From contig CABUHY010000026.1 in the NCBI GenBank assembly GCA_902491475.1, positions 1-19,379 on the forward strand: a DNA stretch of 19,379 nucleotides, written 5' to 3'. The translations under genes were made by a program, and so were the position numbers. The notes below the pieces were generated by a model. The model was given only the letters and a program-made list of their open reading frames with translations, was not told the DNA's origin and ran no database searches. How positions within the stretch are numbered: the stretch's first letter is position 1; each line of letters starts with the position of its first letter. This document shows, in pieces, positions 7,558 to 15,900 of the stretch. Origin of the DNA: an uncultured Eubacteriales bacterium. GTDB taxonomy: Bacteria; Bacillota; Clostridia; Oscillospirales; Acutalibacteraceae.

Positions 7558-8646
7558 TTAGTATTTTATCGGATTTGAATCAAGGTATTTCTTAACCATA
7601 AGAGCTACTTTGAAAACAATGGCGTCGTCAAACTCACGAAGGTCAAGACCCGTAAGCTTTTTAATCTTTTCAAGACGGTAAACAAGGGTGTTTCTGTGAA
7701 CAAACAGCTTTCTTGAGGTCTCGGAAACATTGAGGTTGTTTTCAAAGAACTTCTGAATTGTGAAAAGAGTTTCCTGGTCAAGACTTTCGATTGAACCGCG
7801 TTTGAACACCTCACGCAGGAACATATCGCAAAGAGTTGTCGGAAGCTGATAAATAAGCCTTGCAATACCGAGATTGTCATAGCTTACAATGGATTTTTCC
7901 GTGTCGAACACCTTGCCGACTTCAAGAGACACCTGCGCCTCCCTGAACGAACGGGCAAGGTCCTTAATGCTCTCAACCGTAGTGCCGATACCGACAAGCA
8001 CATGAGAGTAGAACTCTGCGCCGAGGCTGTCGATAACCGAACGGGCAAGCTTTTCAAGGTCCTTCGGTTCGATTGTAGGACTTACCTCTTTGATAAGGGC
8101 AATGTCCGTCTCATTGACATCAATGACGAAGTCCTTTGACTTGTCGGGGAAAAGTCCCTGAATGACATCGAATATAGAAATGTCGATTTTATCGGTAATT
8201 CTTATAAGGAAAACCGCCCTCGACACATCGCTGTTAAATCTGAGTTCACGGGCTTTGAGATAAATATCGCCGGGAAGTATGTTGTCAAGAATGACATTCT
8301 TAATGAAATTTCCCCTGTCATATTTCTCATCGTAATACTGCTTAACGCTCGAAAGAGATATTGCAAGAAGAGAAGCATAATTCTCCGCAAGCTGATCCTC
8401 CCCCGAAACAAAGACGGCATAGTCCGCATGCATATGGGTTCCGAAAGATTTATATGTGTATCCGTCGATTATTACGCTTTCGGATAAAGCGGAAAAGACA
8501 GATGAAACCTCGGACGAAATAACCTCGCCGATTTTTCCGAGCTCGCTGCAGGAAATGACGGTTCCCGACTCGTCGACAACTCCTATAACTCTGTCAATCG
8601 AATCGGTCATCTGATGAACGATACCCTGAAACAGTCTGTTTGACAT
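7558..8646 (-). CDS. PucR/CdaR-family transcriptional regulator
   Basis: A 362-residue cytoplasmic DNA-binding protein. The N-terminus (MSNRLFQGIVHQMTDSIDR, then IGVVDESGTVISCSELGKIG) resembles the putative sugar-diacid recognition domain of CdaR-type regulators. The middle resembles the GGDEF-like domain of the family. The C-terminus carries the PucR helix-turn-helix: FFENNLNVSETSRKLFVHRN followed by TLVYRLEKIKKLTGLDLRE. Ligand and targets are unknown; in other bacteria these proteins control glycerate, purine or other catabolic genes. ATG at 8646 is chosen over an in-frame ATG at 8676 because GGAGG lies 6 bases upstream. It stands alone between the His/Cys3 genes and ftsE, so either neighbour could be a target; that is inference only. 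Confidence 0.88.
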   Translation of the reverse strand: MSNRLFQGIVHQMTDSIDRVIGVVDESGTVISCSELGKIGEVISSEVSSVFSALSESVIIDGYTYKSFGTHMHADYAVFVSGEDQLAENYASLLAISLSSVKQYYDEKYDRGNFIKNVILDNILPGDIYLKARELRFNSDVSRAVFLIRITDKIDISIFDVIQGLFPDKSKDFVIDVNETDIALIKEVSPTIEPKDLEKLARSVIDSLGAEFYSHVLVGIGTTVESIKDLARSFREAQVSLEVGKVFDTEKSIVSYDNLGIARLIYQLPTTLCDMFLREVFKRGSIESLDQETLFTIQKFFENNLNVSETSRKLFVHRNTLVYRLEKIKKLTGLDLREFDDAIVFKVALMVKKYLDSNPIKY

Positions 8647-8683
8647 AATAAGCCTCCGTATATGCAATTTAACCAACTGATTT

Positions 8684-8711
8684 ATTATATATTTTACACA
8701 ATGTTACACAA
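8684..8711 (-). promoter_or_regulatory. Promoter of the pucR-type gene with tandem 10-base repeats
   Basis: TATAAT (8689-8684) preceded at 16 bases by TTGTGT (8711-8706), a weak -35. The -35 and spacer consist of a near-perfect tandem repeat, TTGTGTAACA then TTGTGTAAAA, one helical turn apart, which suggests an operator. The -10 is good; the -35 assignment is tentative. Confidence 0.5.
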
Positions 8712-8738
8712 AAATGCAAGAAATTTTTTTGCATTTTT
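8710..8738. repeat. Inverted repeat upstream of the pucR-type gene
   Basis: AAAAATGCAA (8710-8719) and TTGCATTTTT (8729-8738) are perfect 10 bp arms around a 9-base centre. A further partial copy, TTTGCATTTT, lies at 8748-8757. It could be an operator or a weak bidirectional terminator. It lies in the 213-base spacer between the pucR start and the next gene's stop. Confidence 0.4.
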
Positions 8739-8838
8739 CAAAATCTGTTTGCATTTTGACTAAAAACGAGGCAAAATTTTGTTGAATAAGTTGATTATTT
8801 CCATATTTTCGGGCTATTTTTGAGTTGATTTTTATTGG

Positions 8839-8877
8839 TCAAAATGCCGATAAATTTTGTTAAGAAAGGCATTTTGA
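8839..8877. repeat. 10 bp inverted repeat at the 3' end of the second His/Cys3 gene
   Basis: TCAAAATGCC (8839-8848) and GGCATTTTGA (8868-8877) are perfect arms around a 19-base centre that includes the stop codon. No T-tract follows in either direction, so it is not a standard terminator. It may protect the 3' end of the mRNA. Confidence 0.4.
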
Positions 8878-9234
8878 GCAAGAAGTGTACCCTATTATGT
8901 AATATTCGTCAATATTTTCACTGACAATTACCTGCTTGTTTTTAGGGTCGGTATTAGCGACATACGGGCAGTCGGGCTTGTGGATTTTACAGCTTTTTGT
9001 GTTGAGAATATAAGTCTCGCCCTTTACCGTCGCATTTGAGGTGTCGGTAACCGATGCGGTTTCGGGCTCCTGTGAGTCCACCCACGAAACGGACGGCTGT
9101 GAGTTTGCGGCGGCAGTATAAGCGCCGAACATCTTGTAAATTTTGATTTGATAAAGCATAACGCACACGCTTGTGAACGCAAGTATCATACAAATCGCGG
9201 CAATTACTTTTCTGTTGTCAATGTTTCCGCTCAT
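8860..9234 (-). CDS. Small membrane-anchored protein with His/Cys3 motif, paralogue 2
   Basis: A 124-residue protein with an N-terminal hydrophobic segment (about 9-30), probably a signal anchor with the rest outside the cell. A short Ser/Thr-rich linker (about 40-72) leads to a C-terminal domain starting YILNTKSCKIHKPDCPY and ending TSCSKC. His85, Cys89, Cys119 and Cys122 give H-x3-C-x29-C-x2-C, likely a zinc site. Short domains of this look occur at the C-termini of various Firmicute exported proteins and nucleases, but I cannot assign a function. ATG at 9234 has a GGGGGTGAG ribosome-binding site that overlaps the stop of the preceding paralogue, leaving 4 bases between the genes, so the pair is co-transcribed and probably coupled. 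Confidence 0.8.
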   Translation of the reverse strand: MSGNIDNRKVIAAICMILAFTSVCVMLYQIKIYKMFGAYTAAANSQPSVSWVDSQEPETASVTDTSNATVKGETYILNTKSCKIHKPDCPYVANTDPKNKQVIVSENIDEYYIIGYTSCSKCLS

Positions 9235-9238
9235 ACTC

Positions 9239-9736
9239 TCACCCCCTGTAACCGTTACAACGGCTGCACATGGTATAGCCGTCGTCGAGATACGACTGAA
9301 GCTCGTCGGAGGAAATAACCGTTTTGTTTTCCTCTTTGATATTGCGTGCATATGAACAGGTCGAGCTGTGTATCTTCTTTGAATTTGTGTTGATAATCAG
9401 CACCGAGTCAAGCTCGGTTGATTCGGCTGTCGTTGAGGCTTTGGGTTTTGCCGTTGTTTTGGAGGTTGTCTTTTCACTTGCAGGCTTGACCGAATTTGCT
9501 TCCGTCGCCTTTGTGCTTTTCTCGGTTTCGGAAATGCCCTTTGTCTCACGCGGTGACAGAGTAACATTGTTTCTCGCGGTATACACTTCTGTGCTCGGAG
9601 TTTGTGAAGCCGAGGCAACGGCGATGCGGTTTTTCATTTCAATCTGCAATTTCAGCGTTACAAAAAGACTTATGCCGACAATAAAGAGCGCAATGAATAT
9701 GCAGCAGTCATAAAACTTAGACTTCTTCATATCCAT
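9239..9736 (-). CDS. Small membrane-anchored protein with His/Cys3 motif, paralogue 1
   Basis: A 165-residue protein with a hydrophobic signal anchor (about 10-30), then a low-complexity Thr/Ser/Lys/Pro/Glu linker (about 45-108) typical of extracellular spacers, then the C-terminal domain from LIINTNSKKIHSSTCSYA to CSRCNGYRG. His123, Cys127, Cys157 and Cys160 give exactly the same H-x3-C-x29-C-x2-C spacing as the next gene, so the two arose by tandem duplication. ATG at 9736 lies 4 bases after AGGAG (9741-9745); ATG at 9730 (10 bases) is an alternative and GTG at 9739 is too close. An extended -10 promoter is directly upstream. Function unknown. Confidence 0.8.
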   Translation of the reverse strand: MDMKKSKFYDCCIFIALFIVGISLFVTLKLQIEMKNRIAVASASQTPSTEVYTARNNVTLSPRETKGISETEKSTKATEANSVKPASEKTTSKTTAKPKASTTAESTELDSVLIINTNSKKIHSSTCSYARNIKEENKTVISSDELQSYLDDGYTMCSRCNGYRG

Positions 9737-9767
9737 CACGCTCCTATAATCATTATATAATAATAAA

Positions 9768-9795
9768 ATTATAGCAAGTATTTTCGTTTTGTAAA
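9768..9795 (-). promoter_or_regulatory. Extended -10 promoter for the His/Cys3 gene pair
   Basis: On the minus strand TTTACA (9795-9790), a 16-base spacer and TATAAT (9773-9768) preceded by TGC. It starts 6 bases after the stop of the ABC ATPase gene, so the pair has its own transcription start near 9761. Confidence 0.78.
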
Positions 9796-9800
9796 TATTT

Positions 9801-10361
9801 TTAACCTATATTTATAATGTTTGCATTTAACAAAATTGCGTCCTCTTTTTCGTGCGTAACTGCCAAAAAATGCCTTTTTTCGCTCTCTTTGAGAATTAAA
9901 GCTATTATTTTTCTTTTCAAATCGGCGTCCAGTCCCTTAAACGGCTCGTCAAGAATAACAAGCTCGCTGTTATACGCAAGCGCCCTCGCAAGAGCCACCC
10001 TGCGTTTCATACCGCCCGAAAGCTGTGAAACGGAAGTATCCTTTTCATCGCCCAAAAACACGCTGTCAAGGTATCGGTCGGCAGTCACGGAGTCGCTTAC
10101 ATATGCAACATTTTCCCTTGCCGTAAACCACGGCAGAAGCCTGTCCTCCTGAAACATAAACGAAACAGCTTCGGGCACTCCCGAAATCTCGCCCGAGTCG
10201 GGCTTTTCAAGTCCCGCAATCATTCTGACAAGCGTTGTTTTGCCCGCTCCCGACTCGCCCATTATTACCGTGGGTCTGTCCAAACCGATTTCACTGCTGA
10301 AGCCGTCGAACACAATTTTATCGCCGTATGCTTTTTTTATATTTTTCAATGTAACGGTCAT
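9801..10361 (-). CDS. ABC importer ATPase, NitT/TauT (SsuB-like) type, short
   Basis: Energises the permease encoded just upstream. All ATPase motifs are present: Walker A GESGAGKT (35-42), Gln71 of the Q-loop, signature LSGGM (114-118), Walker B LVILDEP (134-140) and H-loop His170. The FQEDRLLPW segment is typical of the nitrate/sulfonate/taurine subfamily. At 186 residues it is well short of the usual 240-260: it ends soon after the H-loop and lacks the usual C-terminal region, and its helical subdomain is compact. No frameshift is visible, so the shortness seems natural. ATG overlaps the permease stop as ATGA, with GGTGAG upstream. Substrate unknown. Confidence 0.92.
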   Translation of the reverse strand: MTVTLKNIKKAYGDKIVFDGFSSEIGLDRPTVIMGESGAGKTTLVRMIAGLEKPDSGEISGVPEAVSFMFQEDRLLPWFTARENVAYVSDSVTADRYLDSVFLGDEKDTSVSQLSGGMKRRVALARALAYNSELVILDEPFKGLDADLKRKIIALILKESEKRHFLAVTHEKEDAILLNANIINIG

Positions 10362-11131
10362 TTTATCTCACCGCCCGAAAATTTATTGAAAAGCCGCCGA
10401 AGAAGATAAACCGCCGCCTTTTCGAGCAACATACTCATAACTATAATTACCGCCGTCCACGCAAACAAATCCGTTGTTTCAAGGTAGACCTTTGAGTTGT
10501 AAAGCTCCGAGCCTATCGTGTTGACGGGGGTGCTCAAGACCTCCGCCGCAACGCCCGACTTCCACGCAAAGCCCAAACCCGTTGTTACGGAGTTATATAT
10601 CTCGGGCATAACAGACGGCAGATATATTTTTGATACGATTTTTCTTTTCGGCACCCTATATGCTCTTGCCATTTCAAGCAATGAGCCGTCCGTGGAATTT
10701 ATACCCGTTGAAATGTTTGACCAGACAATCGGCATTACCATTAAAAACGAAGTGAACACGGGCACATTCTTTTTTGTCATCCACACAAGCGCAAGGATAA
10801 TAAACGAAGCTACGGGTGTTGAGCGCACAACATTCATAAAGGGCTTGAACACCGCACGCATAAACTCCGATTTTGAGGTAAGCTCCGCAAGCACCGTTCC
10901 CGCAAGCAATGCGGACAGATAACCTTTCAATATCGCCCAAAGCGAATTTGCGACCTTGACATAGAGCTGTTTTTCGCCGAGCATTTCAAAAAGCCTTAAA
11001 AACACTTTTAAGGGAGACGATATAAGCACCTCCCTGTCAACCGCAAAATATAAAACCGTCCACACTCCGAGCCATATGAGGGCGGAAGCCGCCCCCATAA
11101 GAACCCGTTTAAGAGTTTTTTTATTTTGCAT
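10358..11131 (-). CDS. ABC importer permease, NitT/TauT (SsuC-like) type
   Basis: A 257-residue inner-membrane permease with about six hydrophobic segments, the first at about 10-31. The cytoplasmic coupling loop that docks on the ATPase is visible as MARAYRVPKRKIVSKIYLPS followed by VMPEIYNS, a typical EAA loop of the binding-protein-dependent transport family. GLGFAWKSGVAAEVLS is also characteristic of the SsuC/TauC group. The ATG overlaps the lipoprotein gene by 11 bases and has no clear ribosome-binding site, so translation is probably coupled to the upstream gene. It overlaps the ATPase gene by 4 bases. Confidence 0.93.
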   Translation of the reverse strand: MQNKKTLKRVLMGAASALIWLGVWTVLYFAVDREVLISSPLKVFLRLFEMLGEKQLYVKVANSLWAILKGYLSALLAGTVLAELTSKSEFMRAVFKPFMNVVRSTPVASFIILALVWMTKKNVPVFTSFLMVMPIVWSNISTGINSTDGSLLEMARAYRVPKRKIVSKIYLPSVMPEIYNSVTTGLGFAWKSGVAAEVLSTPVNTIGSELYNSKVYLETTDLFAWTAVIIVMSMLLEKAAVYLLRRLFNKFSGGEIK

Positions 11132-12104
11132 TGTACCAAAAATCGTCGCCCGGAAGCTCTCCGCCTACCGATGAGGGATTGGCGTTAAAGAGAACCGTAA
11201 GGTTTTCCGAGCCTGTCTTTTTCATATCGTCGCCCGCAAGATATGCTATGTGGCAATTAGGTATAGCCTTCTTTGCAACCGCCGCCTTGGGGATAATTCC
11301 GTAGGTCTCGCAAAGAGCAGCCGCACCGTCAATATCGCCCGCAACATAGTCGATTGAATTCTTGTATTCGTAAAGGAACGCTTCAACCGCTTCCTTGTTG
11401 TTCTCGACAAAGTCTTTTCTTGCGATTACGCAGCCCATGGCGAGAGAAACGCCCGAAGCCTCTTCAAACGCCGCACTCAAATCGACGGCAATCGCAAAAT
11501 GCTCGTTCTGTGAGAGAACCGCAGTTACATTGGGTTCGGGAAGAAGAACAATATCCGCTTCGCCCGATGCGGCAAGAGTTGCAACCTCTGCGTGCTCCGA
11601 CTTGTATTCGACAGTAACCTTGTCGGCAATTCCGTTCTTCTCAAGCAGATAGTTGAGAACATACTCGGGCGTCGCACCCTGTCCCGCCGCAACCACCGTT
11701 TTGCCCTCAAGGTCCGCAAGTTTAGTGATTGTCGGGTCGCTTGAGAGAATGTAGAGCGTGCCGAGAGTGTTAACGGCAAGCATTTGAACATTGCCGTTTG
11801 TCTTTTTGTAAAGCACCGCAGCAAGGTTCAACGGACAAGCGGCAATATCGGTGCTGCCGTTGATAATTCCGCCGGAAATCTCCGTGGGGTCAGCCGAAAG
11901 AGTAAAGGTGTATTTGTTGAGAGCCGTGCCTGCGTCGTTATCCGACATAAGCTTGACCGCACCTATACCCGTGGGACCTTTAAGCATGGTTACATTTACC
12001 TGTGTGTTTGTTGCCTTGGGCGTTTTGCTTCCCATTGAGCAAGCGGCAAACGACAAAAGCATAATTACCGCAAGAAGCAACGCCGAAATTTTTCTGATTT
12101 TCAA
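11121..12104 (-). CDS. ABC importer substrate-binding lipoprotein, NMT1/TauA-like
   Basis: A 327-residue extracellular lipoprotein that captures the substrate for the adjacent permease. The N-terminal signal ends in the lipobox FAAC (lipidated Cys at about 22), followed by a short linker. The body has the features of the SsuA/TauA/NMT1 group: LKGPTGIGAVKLM near the start, ADPTEISGGIINGSTDIAAC, then LADLEGKTVVAAGQGATPEY. The start is TTG at 12104, chosen because AGGAGG (12113-12118) lies 8 bases upstream and no ATG is better placed. It is 18 bases after the Crp-family gene, so both are likely on one transcript. The substrate cannot be told from sequence; sulfonates, nitrate and thiamine precursors are all carried by relatives. 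Confidence 0.9.
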   Translation of the reverse strand: MKIRKISALLLAVIMLLSFAACSMGSKTPKATNTQVNVTMLKGPTGIGAVKLMSDNDAGTALNKYTFTLSADPTEISGGIINGSTDIAACPLNLAAVLYKKTNGNVQMLAVNTLGTLYILSSDPTITKLADLEGKTVVAAGQGATPEYVLNYLLEKNGIADKVTVEYKSEHAEVATLAASGEADIVLLPEPNVTAVLSQNEHFAIAVDLSAAFEEASGVSLAMGCVIARKDFVENNKEAVEAFLYEYKNSIDYVAGDIDGAAALCETYGIIPKAAVAKKAIPNCHIAYLAGDDMKKTGSENLTVLFNANPSSVGGELPGDDFWYNAK

Positions 12105-12122
12105 AGTTTTATCCTCCTGAAA

Positions 12123-12758
12123 TTATAATAAACGGATTATATCTCCGTCTTTTTCGATTTTCCCGTTGACACAAAGCTCGTCAAGCGCCCTGTAAAGGCT
12201 CGCACGGCTGAGATTAAGCTGCTTTGAAAGCTCCGTCATTTTTCCCGACAGAACGCACTTGCCGCCGTCCGAATTGCGCTCAAAATACGCAAGCAGCTTA
12301 CCCTTGGCGCTCGGTGCTGTGTACTCCTCGATTTTACCGTTGAGAAAATATATTCTCTGCGAAAGATATTTTATATATCTTTTGGCAAATTCGGGACTTC
12401 TTGAAATAAGACTGTCAACACCCTCTTTGGAAATGAAAACAACGGTACATTCGCTCTGTGCGACAATGTCGTTTACAAACTCTTCGCAGTCGTTATAAAG
12501 CGTTACGGCGCCGAAAATGTCGCCTGCGTTCAAGTGATTTATAACGATATGCTCCTTTTTGACGCTTACCGTTCCGTCTGCGATTATACCGATACATTTT
12601 TCATCCGTATTTCTTGAAAAAACGGTTTTACCCTTTTGATAGGTTTTCTCCCGGCAGTATTTTTCACAGATTTCCGTAAGCTTTTCCCTGCCGACAGGCG
12701 AAAACAGACTGCTCTTTAACAAAACATCAATTCTGTCAACAACCGCTCGTTTAATCAT
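12123..12758 (-). CDS. Crp/Fnr-family transcriptional regulator
   Basis: A 211-residue cytoplasmic DNA-binding protein. Residues ~15-130 form a cyclic-nucleotide-binding-like beta barrel (KGKTVFSRNTDEKCIGIIAD, then LNAGDIFGAVTLY). The C-terminal winged helix carries the recognition segment TELSKQLNLSRASLYRALDE. The Arg and Glu pattern that contacts cAMP in Crp is not evident, and there is no FNR-type N-terminal cysteine cluster, so the effector is unknown. GGAGG precedes the ATG. It is first in an operon with the ABC importer 18 bases downstream, so it probably controls that importer and itself through the palindrome next to its promoter. Confidence 0.9.
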   Translation of the reverse strand: MIKRAVVDRIDVLLKSSLFSPVGREKLTEICEKYCREKTYQKGKTVFSRNTDEKCIGIIADGTVSVKKEHIVINHLNAGDIFGAVTLYNDCEEFVNDIVAQSECTVVFISKEGVDSLISRSPEFAKRYIKYLSQRIYFLNGKIEEYTAPSAKGKLLAYFERNSDGGKCVLSGKMTELSKQLNLSRASLYRALDELCVNGKIEKDGDIIRLL

Positions 12759-12768
12759 ACGCCCTCCG

Positions 12769-12792
12769 AAAGTGTCTTATTTGATACACTTT
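12769..12792. promoter_or_regulatory. Palindrome abutting the -10 of the Crp-ABC operon, candidate operator
   Basis: AAAGTGT (12769-12775) and ACACTTT (12786-12792) are perfect 7 bp arms around a 10-base centre, broadly like a Crp-family site. It directly touches the -10 box (12793-12798) and covers the predicted transcription start, where a bound regulator would repress. Confidence 0.6.
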
Positions 12793-12821
12793 ATTTTAAC
12801 AACACACTGCCGATATGTCAA
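12793..12821 (-). promoter_or_regulatory. Sigma-A promoter of the Crp-ABC operon
   Basis: On the minus strand TTGACA (12821-12816), a 17-base spacer and TAAAAT (12798-12793). The predicted start near 12786 lies inside the adjoining palindrome. No other promoter is evident before the importer genes. Confidence 0.82.
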
Positions 12822-12850
12822 CAAAAATAATAAAGGCGGCTAAATTTTGA

Positions 12851-12879
12851 TTGTAAAGCACGGTAATATATGTTAAGAT
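12851..12879 (+). promoter_or_regulatory. Likely promoter of the beta-galactosidase gene
   Basis: TTGTAA (12851-12856), a 17-base spacer and TAAGAT (12874-12879) preceded by TGT, an extended -10 arrangement with four of six matches in each box. On the opposite strand TGATATAAT overlaps it (12878-12886), so the region may be bidirectional. Confidence 0.5.
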
Positions 12880-12910
12880 TATATCAGCAGTTTGTCAGGA
12901 GGATTCTTTT

Positions 12911-15900
12911 ATGGAATATTCAATCAAGAACAACAATTACAGAGAGTTCGAGGTCTTTGAAATCAACAAATTAAGACCGAGAGCATACTCAATTCCCTTT
13001 CATTCGCTCAAGAAGCTCAAATCAACCGATTGCCTCACGGAGAGATACCAAAGCGATATGGTGACCGTGCTTTCGGGAGAATGGGATTTCAAATATTACG
13101 ATAAGATGAGCATTATGCCCACTCATTTTGAGCCGGACCGAGTTCGGTTTGACAAGGTAAAGGTTCCCTCAACCTGGCAGAGAACGGGTTACCGTCCGCC
13201 TGTATATCTCAACACGAGATACGAATTCTGCCTTTATCCGCCCGAATTGCCCGAGGATTTTGCGGCAGGCGTTTACAGAAAAAAATTCAACATAAAGGAT
13301 GCGGATAAAATACATATAGTCTCATTCCTCGGCGTTGTTTCGTGCCTTGATTTGTATGTAAACGGCGAATTTGTCGGTTACAGCGAGGGAGCGCACAACT
13401 CTGCGGAATTTGACATTTCCGATTACCTTGTAGACGGCGAAAACGAGCTTGTTGCGGTAGTTCGCAGATGGTCGACTGGCACATATCTCGAATGTCAGGA
13501 TATGTTCAGAGAAAACGGTATTTTCCGTGATGTACTGCTCTATGAATATGACGGCTGTTATGTCAACGACTACGAGATAAAGACAAAGAATGTCGGCGGT
13601 GCAAACTATGACCTCCACACCTGCGTCGACCTGCACGGAGAGTTGGAAAACTGCACCGTAAAGGTTGAGCTTTTTGACAAGGACAAGTGTATACTGTCGG
13701 AGGAAAAGCCTGCCGAGCACCATGTTTGCTTTGATTTTGCGAATGTAAGCGTTACCGAATGGAACGCCGAAATCCCCTATATTTATGAAATGTACATAAC
13801 CCTTAAAAGGGATAACAAAACCGTAAGCGTTACAAGAAACTACACAGGCTTCAAGAGCGTTGAAATTGTCGGCGATGTGTTCAAGTTCAATAAAAAAGCA
13901 ATCAAGTTCAAGGGCGTAAACCACCACGACACGAACGCAAAGAACGGATATGTTATGTCTGCCGACGACATTAAACTTGACCTTACGCTTATGAAGCAGT
14001 TCAATGTAAACGCCGTAAGAACCTCGCACTATCCCCCCGACCCGATGCTTCTTACCCTTGCGGACATTATGGGCTTTTATGTTGTCGATGAGGCAGACAT
14101 TGAAACCCACGGTACGGGAAGCATCGGTCCCAATCATATATACAAGCCTAACCTTATAAGCAACGATGTCAAGTGGGCAAACAGATATATGGACAGGGTC
14201 TGCCGTATGTATTACAGAGACAGAAACCACCCGTCAATTACAATGTGGTCGCTCGGCAACGAAGCGGGCGGATACAAGTGTCAGGACATCTGCTATATGT
14301 TCTTAAACGGTATGTGCCCCGAAATACCCGTTCACTATGAGGGCGCTATCAGGACAAGACGCGTCGGATACGACGTTGTTTCCGAAATGTACACAAGCTC
14401 GCAGAACTGCGAAAAGACAGGTAAAAAGGAAAGAGGCAAGAAGTATATCGGCAAGCCGCTCTTCCTTTGCGAATACTGCCACGCAATGGGCGTGGGCCCC
14501 GGCTGCCTTGAGGACTATTGGAACATTTTCTACAAATACGAAAACCTTATGGGCGGCTGTATCTGGGAATGGGCGGACCATGCCGTATGGCACGATTTGT
14601 CCGACCCGAAAAACAAGTATGCCTATGAATATACCTACGGCGGAGACCACGGCGAAAAAATGCACGACAACAACTTCTGCGTTGACGGTCTTATGTATCC
14701 CGACAGAACTCCGCACACGGGTGCTTACGAAATGAAAGCCGTTTACCGTCCGTTGAGGCTTGAAATGCTCTCGCAGAACAGATTTAAGCTTTGGAACACA
14801 AACTCGTTCAAGAGCTCCGACTACATTAAAATAAACTGGTCGCTTATGAAAAACGGCGTTGAAAAGGAAAGCGGAACGGTTGAAAAGACAGTTCTTCCCG
14901 GAAGCTCGGAAATTATAACCGTACCCTATTCAAAACCCGACAGCCTTACCGACGACTATCAGCTCAACATAAGCTATGTTGACGAAACGGGCTTTGAAGT
15001 TGCCGCAGAGCAGTTTATCTTGCAGGATGTTGCGCGGGAAACAAAGGTTCCCGTTTCAAAGAATCTCACGGTTATGGAAACACCCGAGAGCGTCGGCATT
15101 TCATTTGAAAACGGCAAGGCTGTTTTCAACAAGACTACGGGCGAGCTTGCAAGCTACACCCACAACGGCAAGGAACTTATCAATTCAATGCCCGCAGGCG
15201 GCACAAAGGGATTTTTGCCAAATGTTTACCGTGCCCCCATTGACAACGACTCGCACGGCGCAGCACCTAAGTGGAGCGTCAAGAAGCTCAGCCACGCAAA
15301 GCCCGAATTTGTATCGCTTGCATTTGAAAACAAGGGCGACGAGGTTATCGTTTCGGTAAAATACAATATCGTTTCGAACAGGAAAAAGCTTTATAAGAGC
15401 GACATTGTCTACACGGTTTTGTCCGACGGAACCGTATCGGTTATGACGAACCTTGTGCGTGAGCCGTTCTCCGACAAGGATATTCCGAGATTCGGTCTTA
15501 CCGTTGAGCTTCCGCCCGAACTTAAATATGTTCAATACTACGGCAGAGGCGAAAAGGAAAACCTTTGCGATATGAACCGTCATTCTCCCGTCGGCGTTTA
15601 TAAGTCAACCGTCGAAGAAATGCACGAACCCTATATTTTACCGCAGGACAACGGCAACCACGGCGGAACCAAGTACTTAAAACTCACGGACAGCGACGGA
15701 AAGGGTATCGAATTTGTCGCAGACCCGAAATTCAGCTTCAGCGTTCACAATTACACGCAGGCTCTGCTTGTCAAAGCACAGCACAGAGAGGATTTGAAGG
15801 ACGAAAACACAACCTTTGTTTCGCTTGACGGCTTCCACAGAGGCGCAGGCACAAACAGCTGCGGCCCCGACACTCTCGAAAAGTACAGGTTTGTATTTGA

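Noticed and set aside
8647..8859. A possible small RNA in the 213-base A/T-rich spacer.
   Set aside because: No promoter-terminator pair in a consistent orientation was found; only repeats and the pucR promoter are supported.
13322..14230. A 302-codon open frame on the minus strand within the beta-galactosidase gene.
   Set aside because: It lies wholly opposite a gene with intact GH2 motifs, has no ribosome-binding site or family resemblance, and is explained by codon bias in the real frame.
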